Assembly: GCF_001907675.1 (NCBI RefSeq)
Contig: NZ_MPNT01000013.1
Location: 116,676 to 180,675, forward strand
Direction of reading: 5' to 3'
DNA length: 64,000 nucleotides
Source: Mycobacterium paraffinicum
GTDB lineage: Bacteria > Actinomycetota > Actinomycetes > Mycobacteriales > Mycobacteriaceae
Positions 37,392 through 46,959 of the stretch are shown here, one piece after another. The notes under the pieces are model-generated. The model did not search any database, was not told the DNA's origin, and worked only from the letters and a program-made list of their open reading frames with translations. Positions within the stretch are counted from its first letter, which is position 1. Every line of letters starts with the position of its first letter. Position numbers and translations under genes: made by a program.

Positions 37392-38585
37392 ATGGCAGAC
37401 AGCACGCCCGCCAAGCCACTTGACGGATTCCGGGTTCTCGATTTCACCCAGAACATCGCCGGGCCGCTGGCCGGCCAGGTGCTGGCCGACCTGGGCGCCG
37501 AGGTGATCAAGGTGGAGGCGCCCCACGGCGAGGCGGCCCGGCAGATCACCGCGGTGCTGCCCGGGCGCCCGCCGCTGCCCACGCTGTTTCTGCCGCACAA
37601 CCGGGGCAAGAAGTCGGTGGCGGTGGACCTCGGCGACGACGAGGCCAAGCAGCAGATCCTTCGGCTGGTCGACACGGCCGACGTCGTGCTGGAGGGGTTC
37701 CGGCCCGGCGTGATGGAACGCATGGGCCTGGGACCCGACGACCTGCGCGCCCGCAACCCCAGGCTGATCTACGCGCGGCTGTCGGCCTACGGCGGCAACG
37801 GCCCGCACGGCAGCAGGCCCGGCGTCGACCTGATGGTCGCGGCCGAGTCCGGGATGACCACCGGGATGCCCACCCCGACCGGCAAACCCCAGATCATCCC
37901 CTTCCAGCTGGTCGACGCCGCCAGCGGCCACGTGCTGGCCCAGGCGGTGCTGGCCGCGCTGCTCAACCGGGAGCGCCACGGGGTGGCCGACGTGGTGCGG
38001 GTGGCCATGTACGACGTCGCGGTCAACCTGCAGGCCGGCCAGCTCACCATCCACCTGAACAAGCCGAGCGCGGCGCCCAAGCCCGACACGGCGCCGAAAG
38101 CCAAGAAGCGCAAGGGAGTTGGCTTGGCCACCCAGCCGTCCGACGCGTTCAAGGCCGCCGACGGGTACCTGGTGATCAGTGCGTACGTGCCCAAGCACTG
38201 GGCCAAGCTGTGCGAGATCATCGGCCGCCCCGACCTGCTGACCGACGAGCGGTTCATCGACCAGCGGTCCCGCGCAATGAATTACCCCGAACTGACCGAG
38301 GAACTCGAGTCGGCGCTGGCGGCCAAGACCGCGGCGGAGTGGGTCGAGCTGCTTCAGCAGGGCGGGCTGATGGCCTGCCTGGCCTACACGTGGAAACAGG
38401 TGGTGGACACGCCGCTGTTCGCCGAGAACGAGCTCGCCCTGCGGGTGGGCAGCGGCGACGACACCCTCACGGTGGTCCGCATGCCCGCGCGCTACTCCAG
38501 CTTCGACGCGGTGGCCGCCGAACCGCCGCCCGCGCCCGGACAGCACAACGACGAGTTCCTCACCGCGCCGCAGCCCACGTCGTAA
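37392..38585 (+). CDS. Class III CoA-transferase (CaiB/BaiF family)
   Basis: This 397-residue enzyme has the family start RVLDFTQNIAGPLAGQVLADLGAEVIKVE, and SRPGVDLMVAAESG contains the aspartate expected to form the acyl anhydride with substrate. It moves CoA between organic acids; which acids is unknown. It corresponds to Rv3272. In M. tuberculosis Rv3273 (carbonic anhydrase fusion) follows, but here a response regulator gene converges with a 4-bp gap, so Rv3273 is missing from this site. Confidence 0.9.
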   Translation: MADSTPAKPLDGFRVLDFTQNIAGPLAGQVLADLGAEVIKVEAPHGEAARQITAVLPGRPPLPTLFLPHNRGKKSVAVDLGDDEAKQQILRLVDTADVVLEGFRPGVMERMGLGPDDLRARNPRLIYARLSAYGGNGPHGSRPGVDLMVAAESGMTTGMPTPTGKPQIIPFQLVDAASGHVLAQAVLAALLNRERHGVADVVRVAMYDVAVNLQAGQLTIHLNKPSAAPKPDTAPKAKKRKGVGLATQPSDAFKAADGYLVISAYVPKHWAKLCEIIGRPDLLTDERFIDQRSRAMNYPELTEELESALAAKTAAEWVELLQQGGLMACLAYTWKQVVDTPLFAENELALRVGSGDDTLTVVRMPARYSSFDAVAAEPPPAPGQHNDEFLTAPQPTS

Positions 38586-38589
38586 GCCG

Positions 38590-39030
38590 TCACTGGCTGG
38601 GCAGCCGAACCACCTGGACGAAGAACTCGTCGATCTGCCGGACGGCCTTCATGAACTGGTCCAGGTCAACGGGTTTGGTGACATACGCGTTGGCGTGCAG
38701 CTTGTAGCTGCGCAGGATGTCCTCCTCGGCCGAGGAGGTGGTGAGCACGACGACCGGGATGCGGGCCAGGTCGGGGTCGGACTTGACCTTTTCCAGCAGC
38801 TGACGGCCGTCGTATTTCGGCAGGTTGAGGTCCAGCAGGATGAGGTCGGGCCGCGGCGCGTCCTGGAATCGACCGCGTCGGTAGAGGTAGTCGAGGCCCT
38901 CCTCGCCGTCGTGCGCGACGTGAAGCCGGTTGTTGAGTTTGTTGTGCTCGAACGCTTCTCGCGTGATCAGCTCGTCCCCCGGGTCATCCTCGACGAGCAG
39001 GATGTCGATCGCTCTACCGTCTGATGTCAT
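38590..39030 (-). CDS. Single-domain response regulator (Rcp1-like)
   Basis: This receiver-only protein of 146 residues has the acidic pair in LLVEDDPGDE, phospho-accepting Asp67 in LILLDLNLPKYDG, a Thr/Ser in VVLTTSS and Lys119 in VTKPVD. Regulators of this type lack an output domain and are typically relays or allosteric partners of bacteriophytochrome-like or HWE-type kinases. Its ATG overlaps the stop of the histidine kinase gene (ATGA), so it is the third gene of the PP2C - kinase - regulator operon. Confidence 0.92.
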   Translation of the reverse strand: MTSDGRAIDILLVEDDPGDELITREAFEHNKLNNRLHVAHDGEEGLDYLYRRGRFQDAPRPDLILLDLNLPKYDGRQLLEKVKSDPDLARIPVVVLTTSSAEEDILRSYKLHANAYVTKPVDLDQFMKAVRQIDEFFVQVVRLPSQ

Positions 39031-40643
39031 TCATGCGCTCCTTCCAAAGCGGCTGTGCGTGGCGCCTCCGCGTCCGTCTCCTGCGCTAGCTCGATCATGG
39101 GCAGCGTGAACTCGAACCGCGTTCCCTCGGTGCGCGTGGTATCGATCCGAATGGCGCCGCCGTGGTGCTCGACGATCTTCTTGACCAGTGCGAGGCCGAC
39201 CCCCGTCCCGGCGTACACGTCGCGGCCGTGCAGGCGCTGGAAGATGACGAAGACCTTGTCGGCGAACTCCGCCGGGATCCCGATGCCGTTGTCGGACACG
39301 GTGATCACCCATTCGTGGTCGTGAGCCCCGGCGCCCGGTGCGCACTCGATGACGACGCGGGGCGGCCGGTCCTTGTGCCGGAACTTCACCGCGTTGCCGA
39401 TGAGGTTCTGCCAGAGCATGGTCAGCAGCATCGGGTCGCCCTTGATCCGCGGGAGCGAGTCGGGGCGCACGACCTCGGCGTCGGACTCCTCGATCGCGAC
39501 AGCCAGGTTGGCCAGGCCGGAGTCCAACGTGGTGTCGAGGTTCACGTCGGTTTCCGTGGTGCCCAGCCGGCCGACGCGCGAGAAGGTGAGCAGATCGTTG
39601 ATCAGCGCCTGCATCCGTTTGGCCCCGTCGACCGCGAAGCCGATGTATTCGATGCCGCGCTCGTCGAGCTGGTCGCCGTAGCGCCGCTCGAGCAGCTGAC
39701 AGAACGAGGCGACCTTGCGCAGCGGCTCCTGCAGGTCGTGCGACGCGACGTAGGCGAACTGCTCGAGTTCGGTGTTGGACCGGCGCAATTCGGCCGCCTG
39801 CTCGTCCAGTTGCGCCTGCGCCGAACGCGAGATCTCGAGCTCCTCGACCATCCGCTTGCGCATGTTCTCCACGTCGAGCGCCATGTCGCGAATGTCCTTG
39901 GGCCGCTTCGGCGCCGCGATGCTTTCCTCGAAGCTGCCCTCGGTGATGCGCCGGCACGCCGCGGCCAGCGCCGCGAGCGGCCGCGCGACCGCGTCCCGGA
40001 CCAGGAGCCCCAGCATCGCGGCCGTGACGAAGAGCAACAGCACCATGGCGCCAAGGGCCCTGTCGCGCCAGGCGTCAACGCGGGTGAGTTCGTCCGCGGC
40101 GGCCGCCCGGGCCGCGGACAGGTTCGCGTTCTGTTTGTCGAAAAGCGTCCGAAGATGGTCGAATTCGGCTTTTCCGCGCTCGGCCGACGGCTTGCTGTTG
40201 ACGTTCTTGCCGTTCGGGAGCACGGTGGCGATCGCGGGTTCGGCATAGCTTTCCCGCCACCTGGCCGCGGCGGCCTCGATCGCGTTCAGGTCGCCGATCA
40301 GGTCCGGGCGCTGGCCCAGCCGGCGCCGGATCTCTTCCGCCGCAGCCTGTTCGCTGTGCTGCCCGTCGTAGTACGGCGTGAGGAATTGCCGGTCCCCGGA
40401 GATCAGGTAGCCGCGGACGCCGGTCTCCTGGTCGCGCAGCGTGGCCTGCAGCTGAAAGGCGGCCACGCGCGCCGGTTGGATGTTGTCGACGAGCTCGCGC
40501 GTCACCTGATCCGTGCGGTTCAGCAGCAGCGCGCCGATCACCGCGCCGGCCAGCACCATCACGCCCATGCTGACCAGGACGAGGGCCTGCCATCCGCGCA
40601 CGGTGAACTCCGACAACCGCAGGCGGCGGAGCCGTGGGGTCAC
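39027..40643 (-). CDS. CHASE3-domain sensor histidine kinase
   Basis: This 538-residue kinase has two membrane helices (about 20-42 and 198-216) enclosing a CHASE3-type extracytoplasmic helical sensor. It is followed by HAMP (217-270), a coiled linker, a HisKA domain with His302 in YVASHDLQEPLRK, and an HATPase domain (NLIGNAVKFRHKD, DNGIGIP, GTGVGLALVKKI). The HDLQEPL H-box is that of phytochrome-type kinases, which pair with Rcp1-like regulators such as the next gene product. The GTG start overlaps the phosphatase gene stop (GTGA). Confidence 0.92.
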   Translation of the reverse strand: MTPRLRRLRLSEFTVRGWQALVLVSMGVMVLAGAVIGALLLNRTDQVTRELVDNIQPARVAAFQLQATLRDQETGVRGYLISGDRQFLTPYYDGQHSEQAAAEEIRRRLGQRPDLIGDLNAIEAAAARWRESYAEPAIATVLPNGKNVNSKPSAERGKAEFDHLRTLFDKQNANLSAARAAAADELTRVDAWRDRALGAMVLLLFVTAAMLGLLVRDAVARPLAALAAACRRITEGSFEESIAAPKRPKDIRDMALDVENMRKRMVEELEISRSAQAQLDEQAAELRRSNTELEQFAYVASHDLQEPLRKVASFCQLLERRYGDQLDERGIEYIGFAVDGAKRMQALINDLLTFSRVGRLGTTETDVNLDTTLDSGLANLAVAIEESDAEVVRPDSLPRIKGDPMLLTMLWQNLIGNAVKFRHKDRPPRVVIECAPGAGAHDHEWVITVSDNGIGIPAEFADKVFVIFQRLHGRDVYAGTGVGLALVKKIVEHHGGAIRIDTTRTEGTRFEFTLPMIELAQETDAEAPRTAALEGAHE

Positions 40644-41833
40644 GTGGTGGTCCTTTCCACCCGCAGCACGGCGATGTCGTCGGTGAGCCCGCCATGCGAC
40701 TGGGCGAGCTCCTGCGCGCCGTCGATGAGCGCATCGACGAACTCCGGGCCGGGCTTGGCCGCGTGCGACCGCGCGAGCGCGAGCAGGCCGTCCTCACCGA
40801 GGCGTAGGTTGCCCTGTCCCGAATATCCCTCGAACAGCCCGTCGGTCAGCAGCAGCAGGCCCTGACCCGCGGGCAGGTCCATCTCGAACCGCGGCCAGTC
40901 GTCGTCGGCCCGCAGACCCAGCGCGGGACCTCCCGGCGGCTCCACCCATTCCACGGCGCCGTCGCGCTGCAGCAGCATCCCCGGATGGCCGGCGCGGATG
41001 GCGGTGAGGCGCGTGCCGTCGGCGGGGATCTCCAGGCTGAGCACGGTCGCGAAAACGCCCGTGTCCGTTCGCTCCGAGCGCAGCACCCGCTCGAGTTGCC
41101 GCATCAGTTCCTCCCCGTGCACGCCGGCGAGGGTGAGCGCGCGGAACGCGATCCGCAGCGCCGCACCCAGGGCGGCCTCGTGCGGCCCGTGGCCCGCGAC
41201 GTCGCCGATCAGGACGTGCACGACCCGATCGGTCGTCTGGACCACGTCGTAGAAGTCCCCGCACAGCAACGCGTCCTCGCGGCTCGGCCGGTACCGGGCG
41301 ACGATGTCGACGCCCGGGTTGTCCAGTAGCAGCGGAGAGGGCAACAGCCCGCGCTCCAGCAGCGCGTTCTCCCGGGCGCGCAGCCGGGTCGCGTGCAGGT
41401 CGGCGGCGATGAGCTCGGCCCGCTTGCGCTCGATCGCGTACAGCAGCGCGCGCCGCAGCATCTCCGGCTCGACCCGACCCTTGACCAGATAGTCCTGGGC
41501 GCCCGCCGCGACCGCCGACGCGCCGAAGTACTCGTCGTTCAGTCCGGTCAGCACCACGATGGGCACGGTGGCGTCGTGCTTGGCGATGCGGTCCAGCGCG
41601 TCGATGCCGTTGGCGTCGGGCAGGTGCAGGTCCAGCAGCACGCAGTCGGGCCGGGCCGACGCCAGCTCGCGTTCGGCGTGGGCCATCGACTGCGCCCACA
41701 CCACCCGAATATCGGCGACGGCGTCGGCGATCAGGTCTTCGACGAGCACCGCGTCGGCGCGGTCATCCTCGACCAACAGCAACGACAATGACTGCCAACT
41801 CGCCGCCGGGGTCACTGGTGCGCGCACGGGCAT
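40640..41833 (-). CDS. Response regulator with PP2C (RsbU/SpoIIE-type) phosphatase output
   Basis: This 397-residue protein has an N-terminal receiver domain (LLLVEDDRADAV, Asp68 in CVLLDLHLPD, Lys in YLVKGRV), a short coiled linker, and a SpoIIE-type PP2C domain with metal-binding aspartates in CGDFYDV, IGDVAGHGP, LLLTDGLFEGY and GLTDDIAVL. Such proteins dephosphorylate STAS anti-anti-sigma factors when their receiver is phosphorylated. ATG at 41833 is chosen over an adjacent TTG. It heads the operon. A STAS protein and SigF/RsbW are encoded 13 kb away; a link is inference. Confidence 0.93.
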   Translation of the reverse strand: MPVRAPVTPAASWQSLSLLLVEDDRADAVLVEDLIADAVADIRVVWAQSMAHAERELASARPDCVLLDLHLPDANGIDALDRIAKHDATVPIVVLTGLNDEYFGASAVAAGAQDYLVKGRVEPEMLRRALLYAIERKRAELIAADLHATRLRARENALLERGLLPSPLLLDNPGVDIVARYRPSREDALLCGDFYDVVQTTDRVVHVLIGDVAGHGPHEAALGAALRIAFRALTLAGVHGEELMRQLERVLRSERTDTGVFATVLSLEIPADGTRLTAIRAGHPGMLLQRDGAVEWVEPPGGPALGLRADDDWPRFEMDLPAGQGLLLLTDGLFEGYSGQGNLRLGEDGLLALARSHAAKPGPEFVDALIDGAQELAQSHGGLTDDIAVLRVERTTT

Positions 41834-41969
41834 CAATTCCCGGTCATTCGTGAGTGAGCGCAGGAAGCCGCCCTGTTCACTGTTGACCCCCTGCCGCGGG
41901 CAAGACCCATCGAACGACTCTACGTCCGGTGCACCACCCCGAATGGCGAACCGGTGGAGATCCTATCGG

Positions 41970-43139
41970 TCAGCGCAGCAGCGCCCGCGACATGACCACG
42001 CGTTGAATCTGATTGGTGCCCTCGTAGATCTGGGTGATCTTGGCGTCGCGCATCATCCGCTCCACCGGGAAGTCGACGGTGTAGCCGGCGCCGCCGAACA
42101 GCTGGACCGCGTCGGTGGTCACCTCCATCGCGACATCGGAGGCCCAGCACTTGGACGCCGCGGAGATGAAGCCCAGGTTGGATTCGCCGCGCTCGGCGCG
42201 GGCCGCGGCGTGGTAGACCATCAGCCGGGCGGACTCGAGCTTCATGGCCATGTCGGCGAGCATGAACTGCACGCCCTGGTTGTCGCTGACCGGGCGGCCG
42301 AACTGCTTGCGGTCCTTGGTGTAGGCGATCGCGGCGTCCAGCGCCCCCTGGGCGATGCCGACCGCCTGGGCCCCGATCGTGGGCCGGGTGTGGTCCAGCG
42401 TCGCCAGCGCGGTCTTGAAGCCCGTGCCCGGCTCGCCGATGATCCGGTCGCCCGGGATGCGGCAGTTCTCGAAGTAGAGCTCGGTGGTCGGTGAGCCCTT
42501 GATGCCCAGCTTGCGCTCCTTCGGGCCGACGGTGAACCCCTCGTCGTCGGCGTGCACCATGAACGACGAGATGCCATTGGCGCCCTTGTCGGGGTCGCTG
42601 ACCGCCATCACCGTGTACCAGCTCGACTTGCCGCCGTTGGTGATCCAGCACTTGGCGCCGTTGAGAATCCAGTCGTCGCCGTCGGCCTTGGCCCGCGTGC
42701 GCATCGAGGCCGCGTCGCTGCCGGCTTCCCGCTCCGAAAGCGCATACGACGCCATCGCCGACCCGTCGGCGATCGAGGGCAGCACCTGCTTCTTGAGCTC
42801 GTCGGAGCCGCGCAGGATCAGCCCCATGGTGCCCAGCTTGTTCACCGCCGGGATCAGCGACGCCGAGGCGTCGACGCGGGCCACCTCCTCGATCACGATG
42901 CATGCCGCCACCGAATCCGCGCCCTGGCCGCCGTACTCCTCGGGCACGTGCACCGCGTTGAACCCCGATGCGTTCAGCGCCGCCAGCGCCTCGTCCGGAA
43001 ACCGCGAATTCTCATCGACATCGGCGGCGTGCGGGGCGATCTCCTTCTCCGCCAGCGCCCGGATCGCCGCCCGCAACTCCTGGTGTTCCTCGGGCAACTG
43101 GAACAGATCAAACGTGGGGTCTCCGGCCCAACCAGCCAT
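41970..43139 (-). CDS. fadE25: Acyl-CoA dehydrogenase FadE25
   Basis: This 389-residue FAD enzyme introduces the alpha-beta double bond into acyl-CoA. It shows the FAD/acyl region YALSEREAGSDA, the WITNGGKS motif, the RKQFGRPVSDNQGVQFMLADM helix and the catalytic glutamate in QIYEGTNQIQR near the C terminus. It is highly conserved across actinobacteria next to purE/purK (Rv3274c); the physiological substrate is not settled. It starts 15 bp after the purE stop on the same strand, so purK-purE-fadE25 may be one transcript. Confidence 0.95.
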   Translation of the reverse strand: MAGWAGDPTFDLFQLPEEHQELRAAIRALAEKEIAPHAADVDENSRFPDEALAALNASGFNAVHVPEEYGGQGADSVAACIVIEEVARVDASASLIPAVNKLGTMGLILRGSDELKKQVLPSIADGSAMASYALSEREAGSDAASMRTRAKADGDDWILNGAKCWITNGGKSSWYTVMAVSDPDKGANGISSFMVHADDEGFTVGPKERKLGIKGSPTTELYFENCRIPGDRIIGEPGTGFKTALATLDHTRPTIGAQAVGIAQGALDAAIAYTKDRKQFGRPVSDNQGVQFMLADMAMKLESARLMVYHAAARAERGESNLGFISAASKCWASDVAMEVTTDAVQLFGGAGYTVDFPVERMMRDAKITQIYEGTNQIQRVVMSRALLR

Positions 43140-43154
43140 CTCGGCCTCCTATTA

Positions 43155-43659
<505 letters not shown>

Positions 43660-43673
<14 letters not shown>

Positions 43674-44895
43674 GCGGATCCCATCCGTCCGTCCACTGCC
43701 CGTGTGCCAACCAGTGTGCCGCGAGCTCGGCGCGCTCCCGCAGCGCCGCCAACGCCGCCATGTCGGTGCCCAGGAAATTGACGTGGCCGACCTTGCGGCC
43801 GGGCCGTTCCTCCTTGCCGTAGAGGTGAACCCGCGCGTCGGGCATCCGCGCGAACAGGTGGTGCAACCGCTCGTCGACCGTCATCGCCGGCCGCTGCGCG
43901 GCGCCCAGGACGTTCGCCATCACCGTCACCGCGGCGATGGCATCCGTGTCGCCGAGCGGGTAGTCGAGCACCGCCCGTACGTGCTGTTCGAACTGACTGG
44001 TGCGCGACCCGTCCATGGTCCAGTGCCCTGAATTGTGCGGCCGCATCGCGAGCTCGTTGACCAGCAGCTCACCCTCGACCGTCTCGAACAACTCCACCGC
44101 GAGCACCCCGACCACGCCGAGTTCGGCGGCCAGCCGCAGGGCCAGCTGCTGGGCGGCCGCGGCCACATTCTCCGGCAGGTTGGGTGCGGGCGCGACCACC
44201 TGCACGCAGATCCCGTCCCGCTGCACGGTCTCCACCACCGGCCAGGCCGCCCCCTGGCCGAACGGCGACCGCGCCACCAGCGCCGACAGTTCGCGACGCA
44301 GGTTCACCTGCTCCTCGGCCATCACCGGCACTCCATCGGCCAGGAAGCTGGCCGCGATGTCGCGGGCGTGCGACGGGTCGCGCGCCATCCGCACCCCGCG
44401 CCCGTCGTAGCCGCCACGGACGGCTTTGACGACCACCGGACCCCCTACGCGCTGCGCGAAGGCCTCCAGCTCCTCGAGGTTGTCGATGCCGGCGTAGCGG
44501 GGCACCGGTGCGCCCAGCGCCTCCAGCCGCCGGCGCATCACCAGCTTGTCCTGGGCGTGCACCAGTGCCTGCGGCGGCGGCGCGACGTTGACCCCCTCGG
44601 CGACCAGCTTCTCCAGCAGTTCGTTCGGCACGTGCTCGTGGTCGAACGTCAGCACATGGGCCCCGGCCGCGACCCGGCGCAGGTCGTCGATTTCGGTATG
44701 CGAACCGATCACCACGTCGGGCGTGACCTGCGCGGCCGGCTCGTCGGCGGCGGTGGCCAGCACGCGAAGCGTCTGCCCGAGGGCGATCGCGGCCTGGTGG
44801 GTCATCCGGGCCAGTTGTCCGCCGCCGACCATGGCGACCAACGGCGCTGCGGTGGGTGCGGCCCCGGAAGGGCGTGTGTTCGGCACGGCCATCAT
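43660..44895 (-). CDS. purK: N5-carboxyaminoimidazole ribonucleotide synthase
   Basis: This 411-residue ATP-grasp enzyme makes N5-CAIR from AIR, bicarbonate and ATP. The N-terminal motif [15 protein letters not shown], the ATP-grasp lysine region [14 protein letters not shown], and [14 protein letters not shown] are diagnostic. Two adjacent ATG codons (44895, 44892) are the likely starts; the site before them is weak, and longer in-frame sequence upstream overlaps the divergent gtrA promoter. The tail is slightly shorter than the 429 residues of Rv3276c. Confidence 0.95.
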
Positions 44896-44992
44896 GGTGT
44901 CACGGCGCGACGGGCGTGTTGACCGGCGGTGACGCCGAATCGTTATGTACCATTTTGCGCCGATTTTGTGTCCGTCCGTACACTGACGACTT

Positions 44993-45652
44993 GTGCCCTT
45001 CGCCGAAGCCGCAATCGAGCGCATGCCCGGGTTTATTCAGCCCTATTTGCTGCGCCACCACGAACTGATCAAATTCGCCATCGTCGGCGGTACCACGTTC
45101 GTGATCGACTCGGCGATTTTCTACACGCTGAAGCTGACAATTCTGGAATCCAAGCCGGTCACGGCGAAGGTCATCGCCGGCATCGTCGCGGTCATCGCGT
45201 CGTACGTGCTGAACCGGGAGTGGAGCTTCCGCGACCGCGGCGGCCGGGAGCGTCACCACGAGGCGCTGCTGTTCTTCGCGTTCAGCGGGGTGGGCGTGCT
45301 GCTGTCCATGGCGCCGCTGTGGTTCTCCAGCTACGTCCTGCAGCTGCGGGAGCCGACGGTGTCGCTGACCGTGGAGAACATCGCCGACTTCATCTCGGCC
45401 TACATCATCGGCAACCTGCTGCAGATGGCGTTCCGGTTCTACGCGTTCCGGCGCTGGGTGTTCCCCGACGAGTTCGCGCGCAACCCCGACAAGGCGCTGG
45501 AATCCGCCCTCACCGCAGGCGGTATCGCCGAAATGCTCGAGGACGAGATCGAGGGCGGCAACGTCACGCTGCTGCGGTCCTGGCGCAACCGGGCCGGCCG
45601 GTCGGCTCAGCCGGGCGACTCCTCGGAACCGAGGGTGTCGAAGACTTCGTGA
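44993..45652 (+). CDS. GtrA-family membrane protein
   Basis: This 219-residue protein has four predicted helices in the GtrA layout, including LIKFAIVGGTTFVIDSAIFY and RFYAFRRWVF. GtrA proteins are thought to move polyprenyl-linked sugars across the membrane or to assist glycosyltransferases. It corresponds to Rv3277. TACACT ends 8 nt before the GTG start, suggesting a leaderless message. The last 46 bp overlap the 3' end of the convergent PH-domain gene, so the two C-terminal tails share DNA. Confidence 0.87.
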   Translation: MPFAEAAIERMPGFIQPYLLRHHELIKFAIVGGTTFVIDSAIFYTLKLTILESKPVTAKVIAGIVAVIASYVLNREWSFRDRGGRERHHEALLFFAFSGVGVLLSMAPLWFSSYVLQLREPTVSLTVENIADFISAYIIGNLLQMAFRFYAFRRWVFPDEFARNPDKALESALTAGGIAEMLEDEIEGGNVTLLRSWRNRAGRSAQPGDSSEPRVSKTS

Positions 45653-46125
45653 TACAGCAGCGCGTGCACCTCGCGCAGCCGCGGAATGTCGTAGAACTCC
45701 AACGGGTCTTGTGACGCCGATTCGATAATCAGCGTCCCGGTGCGAAACATCCGCTCGGTGATGCGGTCGCGGAATTCCACGCTGTTGATCCGCGCCAGCG
45801 GGATGTCGATCCCGGTGCGGGTCAGCACCCCGTGCCGGAACATCACCCGCCGGTTCGTCACGACGAAATGGGTGGTCAGCCAGCTCAAGAACGGCCACAG
45901 CGTCAGCCAGCCGACGATCACCAGCCAGATGCCCCAGATGACGCCGTAGATGATGTTCTTGGCCAGCTGGCTCCAATGCGTCGAGTTGAGGTATCCCGAC
46001 CCGAACGACGCGATCGCGGTCACCAGCAAAAGGACCACGACGGGCCAGATCAGCCGCTTCCAGTGCGGGTGGCGGTGGATGATCACCTGCTCGCCGGCGG
46101 CCAGGACGTTATCCGGATAGCTCAC
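45607..46125 (-). CDS. Membrane protein with bacterial PH domain
   Basis: This 172-residue protein has two hydrophobic helices (about 27-47 and 60-85) followed by a bPH_2 (DUF304) domain: FVVTNRRVMFRHGVLTRTGIDIPLARINSVEF. The GTG at 46125 lies 7 nt after TAGCTT on the minus strand, so the message may be leaderless; upstream in-frame codons are less conserved. It matches Rv3278c. It follows birA by 10 bp on the same strand and overlaps gtrA by 46 bp at the 3' end. Confidence 0.88.
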   Translation of the reverse strand: MSYPDNVLAAGEQVIIHRHPHWKRLIWPVVVLLLVTAIASFGSGYLNSTHWSQLAKNIIYGVIWGIWLVIVGWLTLWPFLSWLTTHFVVTNRRVMFRHGVLTRTGIDIPLARINSVEFRDRITERMFRTGTLIIESASQDPLEFYDIPRLREVHALLYHEVFDTLGSEESPG

Positions 46126-46135
46126 GTGCCAGAAG

Positions 46136-46942
46136 CTACCGCAAATGCACCACGTCACCGGCCGAAACGACGACCGTCTGTCCCCCACTTTCGATGCAGA
46201 GCCTGCCCTGGTCGTCGACGGCGCTCGCGTCCCCGACCACCTCCTTGCCGCCCGGCAGGTGCGCCCGGACCCGGGCGCCGATGGTCAGGCTGCGCGCGCG
46301 GTAGTCGGCCGCCAGCGCCCAGTCGGCCCCGCGCGCGGCGCGCCAGGCGACGATCCGCCGCCCGAGTTCTCTCAACAGCGCGCACACCAGCCGGGTGCGG
46401 TCGGGCGCCGGCACGCCCAGGTCGACCAGCGAGGTTGCCCCCTCGACGCCGGCGGGGGCCTCGAACACGTTGAGCCCCAAGCCGATTACCACCACCGGGC
46501 GCGCCACCTCGGCCAGGATGCCGGCCAGTTTGCCCGGGGGGTCGCCCGCCAGCACGTCGTTGGGCCACTTGAGCCCCACCCGAACGCCCTCGAGCAGCGG
46601 GGCCAGCGTGTCCACCACCGCCACCCCGGTGGCCAGCGGCAGCCAGCCCCACCCTGCCGTCGGCACGTCGACGATGCTGACGGCGACCGACATCGTGAGT
46701 TGGACCCGCGGCGTGGCCGACCAGCCGCGGCCGTGCCGCCCGCGCCCGGCGGTCTGGTGCTCGGCGATCAGCACCGCCCCGGCGACGTCGGCCCCCGACG
46801 CAGCCCGGGCCAGCAGGTCGGCGTTGGTGGAGCCCGTTTCGTCGACCACGTCGAGGCGGCGCCAGCCCAGTCCGGTGCCGATCAGCTCGGCTCGTAATGC
46901 GGCCTGGTCCAACGGTGCTGGGAGCTGGTCTCGGTCTGTCAC
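46136..46942 (-). CDS. birA: Biotin--protein ligase BirA
   Basis: This 268-residue class I ligase (no DNA-binding domain) attaches biotin to carrier proteins such as AccA3. Motifs: ETGSTNADLL, the biotinoyl-AMP loop AEHQTAGRGRHGRGW, KWPNDVL and the lysine region GKLAGILAE. The GTG start at 46942 leaves 17 bp to the upstream kstD-like gene on the same strand. It sits in the same neighbourhood as accD5, accE5 and accA3, its main clients. Equivalent to Rv3279c. Confidence 0.95.
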   Translation of the reverse strand: MTDRDQLPAPLDQAALRAELIGTGLGWRRLDVVDETGSTNADLLARAASGADVAGAVLIAEHQTAGRGRHGRGWSATPRVQLTMSVAVSIVDVPTAGWGWLPLATGVAVVDTLAPLLEGVRVGLKWPNDVLAGDPPGKLAGILAEVARPVVVIGLGLNVFEAPAGVEGATSLVDLGVPAPDRTRLVCALLRELGRRIVAWRAARGADWALAADYRARSLTIGARVRAHLPGGKEVVGDASAVDDQGRLCIESGGQTVVVSAGDVVHLR

Positions 46943-46959
46943 TGGACCCAGCCTAGGAC

